Of a stretch of 64,000 bases of DNA, positions 33,740 through 43,256 are shown piece by piece; position 1 is the stretch's first letter, and every line of letters begins with the position of its first letter. The DNA comes from Vibrio methylphosphonaticus. Lineage in GTDB: Bacteria > Pseudomonadota > Gammaproteobacteria > Enterobacterales > Vibrionaceae. The stretch is from assembly GCF_023634655.1 (NCBI RefSeq), contig NZ_JAMKMS010000006.1:186001-250000 (forward strand). The letters run 5' to 3'. The translations under genes were made by a program, and so were the position numbers. The notes below the pieces were generated by a model. The model made no database searches. It worked only from the letters and a program-made list of their open reading frames with translations, and was not told the DNA's origin.

Positions 33740-35107
33740 TTAGTGATTAATGACCAACTCGTTATCTTGAGACTTTCCAGCGAAGTACAGTTTTGTTTCC
33801 TCGATAACAACGTTTCTGAGCAATATAAGGCCAATCAAATTGGGAATTGCCATTAATCCGTTGACGATATCGGCGATAATCCAAATCATATCGAGATGCA
33901 AAAATGCGCCAGACGCCACTAAGCCAACAAAAATGATTTTATAAGGCAATACGGCTTTTGTTCCCATCAAATAAACCACACAGCGTTCGCCATAGTAGTT
34001 CCAGCCTAAAATGGTGGTGAAAGCAAAGAAAATGAGACCGGTCGAGACAAGAAGCGGCCCAAGTGTGTCGTTGTTTAGCCCAACAGCAAAAGCGTGTGTC
34101 GTCATTGCCGCGCCCGCAAGATCACCTTGCCAAGCACCGGTTAAGATCAGCGCTAAACCCGTCATGGTACAAATAATGATGGTATCGATGAACGTTCCTG
34201 TCATAGAAACCAGCCCTTGGCGTACACAGCTGTCGGTTTGTGCTGCCGCCGCTGCCATCGGGGCACTGCCAAGTCCACTTTCATTAGAAAAAACACCACG
34301 AGCGATACCAGACTGAATGGCAAGCATGATACTGGCTCCCACAAAACCGCCAGTCGCAGCCGTTCCTGTAAAGGCTGAAACAATCACAAGCTCAATTGCA
34401 CCATACAGTTGATCTGCGTTGATAATGATGACGCTCATACAAGCAATAACATAAAGGACCGCCATTGCTGGAACGACTTTACCCGCGACTTTAGCAATCG
34501 ACTTAATGCCACCCAGCGTGACAAAGGCAACAAGAATAGTGAGCACGGTTGCCGAGATTTCTCGTGATACGCCATAGGAGATCTCACTGGCATCAAGAAT
34601 GGCGTTAACTTGTGGAAAGGTACCAATACCAAAGCAGGCCACGCCTAACGCGAACACGGCAAACATGGTGGCAAGGACGCGAGAACCAACACCGTCACGA
34701 AGGTAGTACATTGGTCCGCCGAGCATCTGACCTTTGTCATCGACGGTGCGATATTTAACGGCAAGAAGGCACTCAGCATACTTGGTTGCCATACCAAATA
34801 CGGCCGCGAGCCACATCCAAAATAGTGCGCCAGGGCCGCCTAGCTTAATGGCGGTTGCGACACCGACAATGTTCCCGGTACCAATAGTTGCTGATAGAGC
34901 AGTACACAATGCCGCAAAGCTAGAAATATCTCCATTGTTCGAGTTTTCTTTGGAAAAAATTAAACGAAGGGCGGTAGGTAAGTATCTAAACTGGAGTAAC
35001 CCCAGCTTTAGCGTAAAGTAAACACCGGTGCCGACTAACAGAATGAGAAGTGGTGGTCCCCAGACAAAATTGTCTACGGCTTGAAGCGTGGATTGTAGGT
35101 TGTTCAT
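33740..35107 (-). CDS. sodium:alanine/glycine symporter (AGCS family)
   Basis: This 455-residue inner-membrane symporter has about eleven hydrophobic segments. Family signatures are GTGNIVGVATAIKLGGPGALFWMW and FSNESGLGSAPMAAAAA. It imports alanine or glycine with Na+. The tandem glycine riboswitch in its 5' leader (35237-35482) shows that glycine is the effector and probably the substrate. As in other vibrios it is likely switched by internal glycine level. It ends 42 bp before the shared terminator. Confidence 0.93.
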   Translation of the reverse strand: MNNLQSTLQAVDNFVWGPPLLILLVGTGVYFTLKLGLLQFRYLPTALRLIFSKENSNNGDISSFAALCTALSATIGTGNIVGVATAIKLGGPGALFWMWLAAVFGMATKYAECLLAVKYRTVDDKGQMLGGPMYYLRDGVGSRVLATMFAVFALGVACFGIGTFPQVNAILDASEISYGVSREISATVLTILVAFVTLGGIKSIAKVAGKVVPAMAVLYVIACMSVIIINADQLYGAIELVIVSAFTGTAATGGFVGASIMLAIQSGIARGVFSNESGLGSAPMAAAAAQTDSCVRQGLVSMTGTFIDTIIICTMTGLALILTGAWQGDLAGAAMTTHAFAVGLNNDTLGPLLVSTGLIFFAFTTILGWNYYGERCVVYLMGTKAVLPYKIIFVGLVASGAFLHLDMIWIIADIVNGLMAIPNLIGLILLRNVVIEETKLYFAGKSQDNELVINH

Positions 35108-35236
35108 GATTTCCCCTTAATAAAACTAAATTTAAGGAGAAGAGAGAAAGGGCAGTCACATTTGGCGCCCCTTTTTATAGCGGGAACCCACAGGCGTGAC
35201 TACTCATGAAAACGATGAGTTGTTCAATATGGCTTT

Positions 35237-35482
35237 TCTCTCCTCTGTCCTTTTGCCTGAGAGTTTCACTCAACATTGGCGTTGAGCTTGCTCCTTCGGC
35301 GGCCGCTTTCTACAACAAAGTAGTACGGCTCTCTCCAGAGGTTCCTCCAACAACAGTCCTCACTTTATACTTCGAATGGTTCTCGAAGTCTGATTTCTCA
35401 GAATAAAGCACCTGAAAGATTTACTTCTTCGGTGGGTTTAGTTAACTAAATGTAACAACTTAGTTAATAACCTCTCTCCTGC
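35237..35482 (-). promoter_or_regulatory. tandem glycine riboswitch
   Basis: Read on the minus strand, two GGAGAGA-framed aptamers are joined by a short linker. The first runs from about 35482 to 35335, ending TTGGAGGAACCTCTGGAGAGA. The second carries GCCGCCGAAGGAGCAAGCTC, ACTCTCAGGCAAAAGGACAGAGGAGAGA and ends near 35237. The CGAAGGAGCAA and CTCAGGCAAAAGGACAGAG strings are the conserved core of the glycine aptamer. The remaining 130 bp to the symporter start hold the expression platform. Confidence 0.93.
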
Positions 35483-35737
35483 TGTCTTCATCGGAACAAT
35501 TATCTATTTTATAGATAATTTGCGAATGCAATCCTAGCGCAGTTAATTAGAGAAGTCATGAATAAATTTACAATTTAATTTCACTTATTCGAGTGCAAGC
35601 GCGCGCCATTTGTTATATTTGAACAAGTTTCTGACTTAATGCATCTAGCATTAAGTTAGAGTGGTGTAGAATCAAGTTAACCCCTTGGAAATACGCTATT
35701 TTGTTCATTTCTTAGCCTTGTCGCTAAAGGAGGTGTT

Positions 35738-35896
35738 ATGACTCGTTTAATTGCCATTGCATTTTTGGTAACGTTAGCCTTTATGCTTTTTCGTTACCGG
35801 ACGAATGAAAAAGTTCAGCAAGGGGTTATCATCACCTTGTTGTCAGCTTTTGCTATTTACGTCGCATCACTAGTGGTTACTGAGCTCATTCGTTAA
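35738..35896 (+). CDS. 52-residue small membrane protein
   Basis: This small frame starts at an ATG after AAAGGAGGTG, an almost ideal ribosome binding site. It encodes 52 residues with two hydrophobic helices (about residues 3-19 and 29-49) separated by the basic/polar turn RYRTNEKVQQG. No family is recognised. It is in the same direction as the coiled-coil gene 73 bp downstream and could be co-transcribed with it. Confidence 0.7.
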   Translation: MTRLIAIAFLVTLAFMLFRYRTNEKVQQGVIITLLSAFAIYVASLVVTELIR

Positions 35897-35969
35897 CTTA
35901 TTATTTCGGCAGTTTATTTTCGTCGAACTCGTTGCCTAGATGATGGTACAAGCGCTATAAGAGGTCTGT

Positions 35970-36713
35970 GTGGAAAACAAAACGGAAGATCAAGAACAGC
36001 TAAATGAAGATGTTGTTGTCATTGAACAAAAGGACAAGCGTGCTCGCTTGTACATTGGCATCGCCGCTGCTTTAGGCCTTGCTGCGGGTGGATTGATTGG
36101 CGCAACGGTCACACAAAACGATTGGCAACAACGCTACAAGTCTCTAGACACTGAGTACCAGAGCGCACTTAAAGTCACACAAAAGCAGGACTCAGAACTT
36201 AGCGAACAATTGGCTCAAGCGGACTCCGATGCGCAACTTAGACTGCGTCAAGCTGTTGAACTTAAAGTAGCCGAGCATCAAGAAGAGCTTGAAAAGTTGA
36301 ATGAAAAAGTTGCTCAGTTAGAAAAAGATAACGCTAACCTTCAAGGTAAAATAGTTAATCAGAAAAAAGCCATCGTCACGCAAGAAGAAAAAAATAGCCA
36401 GTTAGTTCGTAAAACTGATATTCAAAGCTCTATGTTTGAGCAATCTCAAGAGCTATTTAAACGTGAGAATGAGCTGAAAACTGAGGTCGCTAAACTAGAA
36501 CAAGAAAAGTCTAAGTTACTGCCAGAAAGTAAAGCACTAAAAAAAGATTGTGATCTCTTCTTAGCCGGCACGTCATGGGATGCTAAATCAGATTCCTGTG
36601 ACAGACATGACAGTGTCATATCTAGGCTAAGCCAGATAGATCAAATGCTCAAAGTACACAATATGGATCTCAACCATATCGCGACGTTAAAGCAAGAGCT
36701 CGGTATCCAATAG
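35970..36713 (+). CDS. membrane-anchored coiled-coil protein
   Basis: This 247-residue protein has an acidic N-terminus, one membrane helix (about residues 26-47, YIGIAAALGLAAGGLIGATV), a long heptad-rich coiled coil (about 55-190) and a C-terminal segment with two cysteines (KKDCDLFLAGTSWDAKSDSC) that may form a disulfide in the periplasm. GTG 35970 follows AGAGG. It is not an identified family. A structural or envelope scaffold role is conceivable but not shown. Confidence 0.75.
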   Translation: MENKTEDQEQLNEDVVVIEQKDKRARLYIGIAAALGLAAGGLIGATVTQNDWQQRYKSLDTEYQSALKVTQKQDSELSEQLAQADSDAQLRLRQAVELKVAEHQEELEKLNEKVAQLEKDNANLQGKIVNQKKAIVTQEEKNSQLVRKTDIQSSMFEQSQELFKRENELKTEVAKLEQEKSKLLPESKALKKDCDLFLAGTSWDAKSDSCDRHDSVISRLSQIDQMLKVHNMDLNHIATLKQELGIQ

Positions 36714-36859
36714 CCGAATGTTTCTCATGCTGCTCCCTTCACCAGTATTGATAGCCATCATGCTGGAAGGAGGGAGTTTGAACCCTGCCTAAGAATTGTG
36801 TAATTGATAACTTACCGTTCAAAAAATCATTCACTATGAGTCGAAATTGTTAGGCCAAC

Positions 36860-37789
36860 GTGCTGATAGTGGGCGCTATTCGTTCTAAATTGGGAAAACA
36901 GTCTATCGTCATAGGATGTTTTCTTTTGCTAAAGCCTACGCTATTTCCATTAACCACGCTTGCTCTGCTTATTTGCTCCGCTTCTGCTTTTTCTAAGCCT
37001 GTACAGTTCGTTGAAACAAAACCTGTACTGGTTAGTGCCATCAACTATCACCAAGAATTAGAGGTGTCTTCTTATTATGTCAGTGAGAAACTTGACGGTA
37101 TTCGTGCCATTTGGACCGGAAGTAAGTTGGTGACACGCTCTGGTCGAGTACTTAATGCACCAGATTGGTTTATCAGTGAATTACCTGATATATCGGTTGA
37201 AGGAGAATTGTGGGCTGGAAGAGGACAATTTTCAAAAGTACAAAGAACTGTACTGGATACCGTGCCTAATGATGAACAATGGCAGGAGATTCAATACATG
37301 CTGTTCGACGCGCCCGGGCATATAGGAAAGTTTGAACAGCGCTATCAATTTCTTACTGCCTTCTGTCAAAGCTTCTCAGGGAGCCACCTTAAATGTGTTG
37401 AACAGATGTCATTTGACTCTCATAAAGAGTTGCAACATTACTTGGAATCGTTGACCAGTGTGGGTAGTGAAGGGTTAATGCTAAAACAAAAAGGCGAGCG
37501 GTATCATCCGGGACGGAATGCTTCACTGGTTAAAGTGAAAAATGTGCAAGATGCAGAGGCCATCGTCGTTGGTTATAAACCGGGGAAGGGCAAGTATGAG
37601 GGTAAAATGGGTGCGATTTTAGTGGAGTTAAGTGACGGCGCTCGGTTTTATATTGGGTCTGGTTTTTCCGATGTTGATCGAAGTAATCCTCCAAAATTGG
37701 GTGATACGGTAACGTTTAAGCACAACGGCTGGACGGTAAATGGTATTCCGCGATTTGCTCGTTACCATAGGATTAGGCTACCGGAATAG
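36860..37789 (+). CDS. exported ATP-dependent DNA ligase
   Basis: This is a 309-residue minimal ATP-dependent ligase. Motif I KLDGIRAIW carries the nucleotidylated lysine (about residue 78), followed by motif III-like VEGELW, motif IV EGLMLKQ, motif V VKVK and an OB-fold from about residue 230. A hydrophobic leader (about residues 18-45, ending SASAFS) looks like a signal peptide, so it should act in the periplasm, as proposed for homologous Vibrio and Haemophilus ligases. The start is uncertain. GTG 36860 opens the frame, but a TTG near 36926 in front of the hydrophobic leader is also possible. The role is perhaps in handling DNA during uptake. Confidence 0.87.
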   Translation: MLIVGAIRSKLGKQSIVIGCFLLLKPTLFPLTTLALLICSASAFSKPVQFVETKPVLVSAINYHQELEVSSYYVSEKLDGIRAIWTGSKLVTRSGRVLNAPDWFISELPDISVEGELWAGRGQFSKVQRTVLDTVPNDEQWQEIQYMLFDAPGHIGKFEQRYQFLTAFCQSFSGSHLKCVEQMSFDSHKELQHYLESLTSVGSEGLMLKQKGERYHPGRNASLVKVKNVQDAEAIVVGYKPGKGKYEGKMGAILVELSDGARFYIGSGFSDVDRSNPPKLGDTVTFKHNGWTVNGIPRFARYHRIRLPE

Positions 37790-37899
37790 TGATGTGATTA
37801 GCGGTTAATTACGGTTTAAGAACCTATACTTTAACCTCCTTGAATTATTACCTACTCACCGAGTGCACGAGAATAGGTTGCCTAGATAAGAGAGTGATT

Positions 37900-38256
37900 A
37901 TGAGTATGCATGAGAAGCTAGATTATGTGGAATTTGCCGCACGAGATTTGACGGCAACGAAAACGTTTTTTAACGCCGTCTTTGAATGGGAGTTTCAAGA
38001 CTACGGCGATGAGTACAGTGCATTTTCTGGTCAAGGTATGAACGGTGGATTTTATCAGGCAGATTTGTGTTCAGTATCGGCACAAGGTGGCGCGTTGCTG
38101 GTTTTTTATAGCAATAATATTGAAGAAACCTATAAAAAAGTGGTGTTATCTAAGGGGCGGATTGTACGTGAAATTTTTGATTTTCCCGGTGGTTGTCGAT
38201 TCCACTTCATAGAGCCAAGTGGTAACGAGTTTGCGGTGTGGTCTGAGTCTAAATAA
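37900..38256 (+). CDS. VOC (glyoxalase-fold) family protein
   Basis: This 118-residue VOC-fold protein has two beta-alpha-beta-beta-beta repeats: DYVEFAARDLTATKTFFNAVFEWEFQDYG and the second half ending FHFIEPSGNEFAVWSE, with the usual late glutamate. ATG 37900 is chosen with AAGAGAG upstream. Function is not predictable. Family members are lyases, dioxygenases or antibiotic-binding proteins. It converges on ppsA. Confidence 0.85.
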   Translation: MSMHEKLDYVEFAARDLTATKTFFNAVFEWEFQDYGDEYSAFSGQGMNGGFYQADLCSVSAQGGALLVFYSNNIEETYKKVVLSKGRIVREIFDFPGGCRFHFIEPSGNEFAVWSESK

Positions 38257-38286
38257 AAAAAGGCGTTAGCTTGTCGCTAACGCCTT
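38254..38286 (-). terminator. Rho-independent terminator of ppsA
   Basis: Read on the minus strand, AAGGCGTTAGC and GCTAACGCCTT form an 11-bp stem with a 5-nt loop, followed by a seven-T tract. It lies about 55 bp after the ppsA stop and abuts the VOC gene stop. Confidence 0.88.
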
Positions 38287-38341
38287 ACCGTCTTTAGGCT
38301 TCTCTATGTCACTTGCTTACGATTAAAACCGTGACTCATCG

Positions 38342-40717
38342 TTATTGATGGTTAGCGACTTTACCTAGCTTTAACCAGGTATCGATGACAGTATCTGGGT
38401 TTAATGACACTGAACTGATACCTTGTTGCATCAACCACTCGGCAAGGTCATCATGATCCGACGGTCCTTGACCGCAAATCCCTACGTACTTACCTGCTTT
38501 TGTGGCAGCATCAATCGCCATTTTCAGCATCGCCTTAACCGCAGGGTTGCGTTCATCAAATAGATGAGCAACGTCGCCGGAATCGCGGTCCAAGCCTAAC
38601 GTTAACTGAGTCATGTCATTAGAGCCGATGGAGAATCCATCAAAGTACTTCAAAAACTCATCAGCAAGTACTGCATTTGACGGTAACTCACACATCATGA
38701 TGACTTTAAGTCCTTCTTCCCCACGGCGTAAATCAAATTTAGCAAGCAGGTCGATAACAGACGCCGCTTCGCTAGGAGTGCGGACAAAAGGTATCATGAT
38801 TTCAACGTTTTTTAGTCCCATTTCGTTACGAACACGTTTGATGGCTTGCGTTTCAAGCTCAAAGCAGTCCTCGAAAACGGGAGAGATATAACGAGAAGCA
38901 CCACGGAAGCCCAGCATAGGGTTTTCTTCATGCGGTTCGAAATCGCGCCCACCCACGAGATTGCTGTATTCATTGGATTTGAAATCAGACATACGGACAA
39001 TGACGCGCTTTGGCCAAAATGCTGCGGCAATGGTGGCGATGCCTTCCGTAAGCTTACTAACGTAGAAGTCGATTGGGTCACGGTAACCACGAATACGTTG
39101 CGTGATTTTCGCTTTAAGCGAGTCGCTCTGAGCATCAAAGTTAAGAAGCGCTTTCGGGTGAATACCAATCATCTTATTGATGATAAATTCAAGTCGAGCC
39201 AGCCCAACGCCTTCATTGGGTAACTGCGCGAAGTCGAATGCGCGGTCTGGGTTACCAACGTTCATCATGACTTTAGTTGGAAGCATCGGTAGCTCATCTA
39301 CCGCGGAACGGCGGACTTCAAAATCAAGCTCCCCTTCATAGACGTAGCCGGTTTCACCTTCCGAGCACGACACGGTAACCGTTGCGCCATCGGGTAAAGA
39401 GGTCGTTGCGTTGCCACAACCTACAATTGCAGGGATGCCGAGTTCACGTGCAATGATTGCCGCATGACAAGTACGACCGCCACGGTTGGTCACAATGGCA
39501 GATGCTTTCTTCATGACAGGCTCCCAGTCAGGGTCTGTCATGTCAGTCACAAGCACGTCACCTTCTTGGACTAGCGACATTTGGTCAAGTGAATCCACTA
39601 AGCGAACAGGACCACTACCGATACGTTGACCTATGGAGCGACCTTCGACAAGTACGTCTGCTTTGCTATTGAGTTGGAAGCGCTCAACGACATTTTGCTC
39701 GCTTTGAGAGCAGACGGTTTCTGGTCGTGCTTGTACGATATAAAGCTTGCCGTCGATGCCATCTTTCGCCCACTCAATGTCCATTGGACGTTGATAGTGC
39801 TTTTCGATGATCATCGCTTGTTTCGCGAGCTCTTTGATCTCATCATCTGTAAGGGAAAACTGGTTTTGCTCTTGCTCGGTGGTATCAACGATGTCGACTT
39901 GTTTGCCAATCTCTTGATTCGTGGAATAAATCATTTTAATCAGCTTAGAGCCAAACGTCTTTTTGACGATTGGTGCTTGGCCTGCTTCGAGTAACGGCTT
40001 GTGGACATAAAACTCATCAGGGTTCACTGCGCCCTGAACTACCATTTCACCTAGGCCCCAGGCGGATGTGATAAACACAACTTGATCAAAGCCAGATTCG
40101 GTATCCAGGGTAAACATCACACCAGATGACGCTTGGTCTGAACGAACCATGCGTTGAATACCTGCCGATAGCGAGATACCACGGTGGTCAAAGCCTTGGT
40201 GAACACGATAGGAGATAGCTCGATCATTAAAGAGCGAAGCGTAAACGTGTTTGGTTGCTTCGAGCACCGCATCAATGCCATGTACGTTCAAAAATGTTTC
40301 TTGCTGCCCAGCGAAAGAGGCGTCAGGTAGATCTTCTGCTGTAGCAGAAGATCGCACCGCGACAGAAAGTGCCGGATTGTCGTTAATCAATTCACGGTAG
40401 TTAGAACGAATATCTTGTTCTAAGTCCGCAGGGAAGGGGGCATCGAGTACCCATTGACGAATCATTGCGCCTGTCTTTCGCAGTGCGTCAACATCATCAA
40501 CATCTAGTTCATCTAACAGTCCGTGGATACGCTCATCAAGACCTTCAAAATCAAGGAATTGATTAAACGCGTGAGATGTTGTGGCAAAGCCATTTGGGAC
40601 AGAAACACCAGCATTAGAAAGGTTAGACACCATTTCGCCTAATGACGCGTTTTTGCCGCCGACTTTGTCGACATCTTCCATGGAAAGTCCATCGAACCAG
40701 AGGGTATTATTTTGCAT
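38342..40717 (-). CDS. ppsA: phosphoenolpyruvate synthase PpsA
   Basis: This 791-residue enzyme converts pyruvate + ATP + water to PEP + AMP + phosphate in gluconeogenesis. It has the N-terminal ATP-grasp domain ([11 protein letters not shown] at about 15-27), the phospho-carrier histidine H418 in [14 protein letters not shown] and the C-terminal PEP/pyruvate TIM barrel with [13 protein letters not shown]. Length equals E. coli PpsA (792). ATG 40717 is chosen with GGAGATA upstream. A frame opening at 40801 adds 28 foreign residues. It is divergent from its own regulator gene ppsR. Confidence 0.97.
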   Translation of the reverse strand: MQNNTLWFDGLSMEDVDKVGGKNASLGEMVSNLSNAGVSVPNGFATTSHAFNQFLDFEGLDERIHGLLDELDVDDVDALRKTGAMIRQWVLDAPFPADLEQDIRSNYRELINDNPALSVAVRSSATAEDLPDASFAGQQETFLNVHGIDAVLEATKHVYASLFNDRAISYRVHQGFDHRGISLSAGIQRMVRSDQASSGVMFTLDTESGFDQVVFITSAWGLGEMVVQGAVNPDEFYVHKPLLEAGQAPIVKKTFGSKLIKMIYSTNQEIGKQVDIVDTTEQEQNQFSLTDDEIKELAKQAMIIEKHYQRPMDIEWAKDGIDGKLYIVQARPETVCSQSEQNVVERFQLNSKADVLVEGRSIGQRIGSGPVRLVDSLDQMSLVQEGDVLVTDMTDPDWEPVMKKASAIVTNRGGRTCHAAIIARELGIPAIVGCGNATTSLPDGATVTVSCSEGETGYVYEGELDFEVRRSAVDELPMLPTKVMMNVGNPDRAFDFAQLPNEGVGLARLEFIINKMIGIHPKALLNFDAQSDSLKAKITQRIRGYRDPIDFYVSKLTEGIATIAAAFWPKRVIVRMSDFKSNEYSNLVGGRDFEPHEENPMLGFRGASRYISPVFEDCFELETQAIKRVRNEMGLKNVEIMIPFVRTPSEAASVIDLLAKFDLRRGEEGLKVIMMCELPSNAVLADEFLKYFDGFSIGSNDMTQLTLGLDRDSGDVAHLFDERNPAVKAMLKMAIDAATKAGKYVGICGQGPSDHDDLAEWLMQQGISSVSLNPDTVIDTWLKLGKVANHQ

Positions 40718-40892
40718 GTCTATCTCCAGAAACATTGCAGCGTAGGGTAATAAGCAATCGTTTACGTATTCAGCCGAAAAATAGATAACTTTATTTTTCA
40801 AAACTGTGGGGGAACGTTATTGAATGCTAGGGTTTATTATCGATATTATGTAACGCATCCTACTTAAAATAATCTGATAACTTAACTATAAA

Positions 40893-41726
40893 ATGAAAAA
40901 TTTAGGTCAAAGTCGTGACGTATTCTACGTTTCTGACGGAACAGCGATTACTTGTGAGACACTGGGTCATGTGGTTTTGGGGCAATTTTCGGTGACAGCA
41001 AAAGAAAAGACATTCCCGTTTGTAGAAAGTGATCATAAAGTCGATGAACTCATTAGAGAAATTAATCAATCCTATGAACGAAATGGCGTTAAGCCGTTAG
41101 TGTTTTTCTCGATTGTTGTGCCACATATCCGTACAAAATTATTAGCGTCTTGCGCGCATTGCTACGATGTTTTGGAAAGTGTGGTCGCGCAGGTAAAAGG
41201 CGATTTAAACATGGAGCCTAAACCCCAGTTACAGCGTTCGCATAGCGTGGGGAAAGATTCGGATAAGTACTTTGATCGGATAGCCGCTATTGAATATACA
41301 TTAGCGCATGATGATGGGGTGTCTTTGAAAAATATTGATCAAGCCGACATTATCTTGCTCGGGGTTTCGCGAAGTGGCAAGACACCAACGAGTCTTTATA
41401 TGGCTATGCAATTTGGTCTTAGAGTGGTGAACTATCCGTTTATTGATGACGATATTAAACGGTTGCGCTTACTGCCTGAGTTTGAAATTCATCGTCATAA
41501 ATTATTTGGACTCACTATTGATCCTGAACGACTCACTGAAATAAGAGAAAATAGATTGGCGGGTAGTGATTACGCGAGCACTGAGCAGTGTTTACAGGAA
41601 TTAGCCAGTGTCGAATCATTATTTCGCCGAGAAGCGATTCCTTATATTAATACGTCGTCACTGTCAGTAGAAGAAATCTCGACTCGAGTTTTGGAAAGAG
41701 CAGGGCTTAAACGTCGACTGTTTTAA
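40893..41726 (+). CDS. ppsR: PEP synthase regulatory protein PpsR (kinase/pyrophosphorylase)
   Basis: This 277-residue DUF299 protein phosphorylates PpsA on a threonine with ADP as donor and removes the phosphate by pyrophosphorolysis, thereby switching PEP synthase off and on. The P-loop GVSRSGKT is at residues 157-164. The length matches E. coli PpsR (277). It lies divergent from ppsA with 175 bp between starts, which fits the functional link. No good ribosome binding site is seen before the ATG. Confidence 0.95.
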   Translation: MKNLGQSRDVFYVSDGTAITCETLGHVVLGQFSVTAKEKTFPFVESDHKVDELIREINQSYERNGVKPLVFFSIVVPHIRTKLLASCAHCYDVLESVVAQVKGDLNMEPKPQLQRSHSVGKDSDKYFDRIAAIEYTLAHDDGVSLKNIDQADIILLGVSRSGKTPTSLYMAMQFGLRVVNYPFIDDDIKRLRLLPEFEIHRHKLFGLTIDPERLTEIRENRLAGSDYASTEQCLQELASVESLFRREAIPYINTSSLSVEEISTRVLERAGLKRRLF

Positions 41727-41879
41727 TATTTAGAGAAGTGTATCAATTACAATCGCACATATTAATTGTTTTCGGGTTGGTCACTTTTCATTGAACCTCG
41801 CCTCTAATCTCGACTGAGCATCACAGTAATTATAGCGTGGCGAGGTATACTCATGACTACCTTGTATTCATAAGCCTTA

Positions 41880-42533
41880 ATGTTAAGTATGTCGTTCGCG
41901 CTATTTGTTGCTTTTTGTTTTTTGATGATCGTATTAGTTTGTTACTTTGGGTTGGTAAAGCCAGAACCTGAAGGAACCCGTGGTCGTTGGCGGACATTTG
42001 GAATCGCGACCGCGTTGTCAGTGTTAGTGTGCGGTCTTTCTTTGCTGGTTTGGAGTCAGCTGAAATCGGAGGTTCCTAAACCCGAAAAGCCAGCTGAGCT
42101 GAGGAATGGCGAGACCATGATGCTAGAGCTGCAGCAAGCGTTAGAACAGGACCCTAATAACAGTAAAAATTGGTTCTCGCTGGGACAAATGTACATGCAA
42201 ACTCATGAATTTGATGCGGCCATCACCTGTTTTGACTATTCGATTCGTTTGTCTCAGAACCCCTACGCGGGTCAATATGCTGCGATTGCAACGGCAAAAT
42301 ACTTTTCTGAATCACAAACAATGACGCCAGACGTGTTGAGTTTTTTAGACAAAGCCCTACAAATGGATGAACTAAACGATACGGCGTTGCTGCTGATCGC
42401 CTCTGATCACTTTTTAAACGCTCGCTATACCGACGCGATTACGCAATGGACAACAATCCTAGACTCGAACCGACCGGGTATTCAACGAGCGGATCTCATT
42501 GAAAAAATCAATCAAGCGAAAAGTATGCTCTGA
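41880..42533 (+). CDS. NrfG/CcmI-like TPR protein of cytochrome c maturation
   Basis: This 217-residue protein has two N-terminal membrane helices (about residues 5-26 and 39-58) and a periplasmic TPR domain from about 75 to 215 (NWFSLGQMYMQTHEFDAAITCFDYSIRL and NDTALLLIASDHFLNARYTDAITQWTTIL match the CcmH/NrfG TPR pattern). Such proteins hold the apocytochrome for heme attachment. The nrf locus 8 kb away has nrfE and nrfF but no nrfG, so this gene may fill that place. An ATG at 41889 is an alternative start. Single gene here. Confidence 0.75.
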   Translation: MLSMSFALFVAFCFLMIVLVCYFGLVKPEPEGTRGRWRTFGIATALSVLVCGLSLLVWSQLKSEVPKPEKPAELRNGETMMLELQQALEQDPNNSKNWFSLGQMYMQTHEFDAAITCFDYSIRLSQNPYAGQYAAIATAKYFSESQTMTPDVLSFLDKALQMDELNDTALLLIASDHFLNARYTDAITQWTTILDSNRPGIQRADLIEKINQAKSML

Positions 42534-42575
42534 ACGTAGTGTTGGTATGAATCTATGGTTGGTAACGCTCGATAA

Positions 42576-42607
42576 CACTCTCATGAATTAGCGGTTTCAT
42601 GAGAGTG
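42576..42607 (+). terminator. hairpin after the TPR gene
   Basis: CACTCTCATGAA (42576-42587) and TTCATGAGAGTG (42596-42607) form a perfect 12-bp stem with an 8-nt loop, 43 bp after the TPR gene stop. There is no T tract on the plus strand, so it may be a message-stabilising or factor-assisted terminator structure. Confidence 0.45.
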
Positions 42608-42709
42608 CTGAACTTAATGATGGTGAAACATGGTCTCTACCCAAAGCTTGCTAGCGAACAGCATAAATCGCAGACCTTGGAACCAGCGAACTGTGGTTTA
42701 AGCTCTCCA

Positions 42710-42964
42710 TTAATTGATAGAGTTTATGAGAACTTCATTTTTGTAGATACGATGCAAATTTTCGAGAGACTCAATCCGGAGTGATCGTATTTCAAATTCT
42801 TTGTCGCCCATATTGATAACGTCAGCGTTGAATGTCACTTTCAGTGATTCAATGGTTTGTTCGAGAGTAGATAACGATTCCTTTAGGTTTGTGGCACACG
42901 ATAAGTTTGTCATCCAATGCTGAACACCAAGTGATGGCGTGATTTTTTGTAATGTCATTTCCAT
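42710..42964 (-). CDS. 84-residue hypothetical protein
   Basis: This small frame starts at ATG 42964 behind GAAGGAT and encodes 84 residues, mostly helical with heptad-like spacing (LKESLSTLEQTIESLKVTF), a VHW-type start and a charged C-terminal half. No family is recognised. The good ribosome binding site and lack of overlap with other genes support it as real. Confidence 0.55.
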   Translation of the reverse strand: MEMTLQKITPSLGVQHWMTNLSCATNLKESLSTLEQTIESLKVTFNADVINMGDKEFEIRSLRIESLENLHRIYKNEVLINSIN

Positions 42965-43256
42965 CTTATTATCCTTCAAGTAGACGTTCCAGTTTCCATA
43001 CCTTTACGTTACAAAATTTCATATACAATGGCATGTTAGGTCTTATCGGTTCTTTAGGTACATTGGTTCTTTAGGTAGGTGATGAGAGGACTTAATATTG
43101 CATAATGGCCGGTCAAACTCTATCTCGAGACTTCAAATAAGTTGCAGAAAGCGTATCGACTTTATTTCTTTTCGTGAATGTGTTTTTTACTATTCATTAA
43201 GTAATGCTTAACGACCAACGCAAGGTTCATCTATAATTAAGCAAAATGTGTGACGC

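Noticed and set aside
39626..39994. 122-codon plus-strand frame opposite ppsA
   Set aside because: Shadow of the phosphoenolpyruvate synthase gene.
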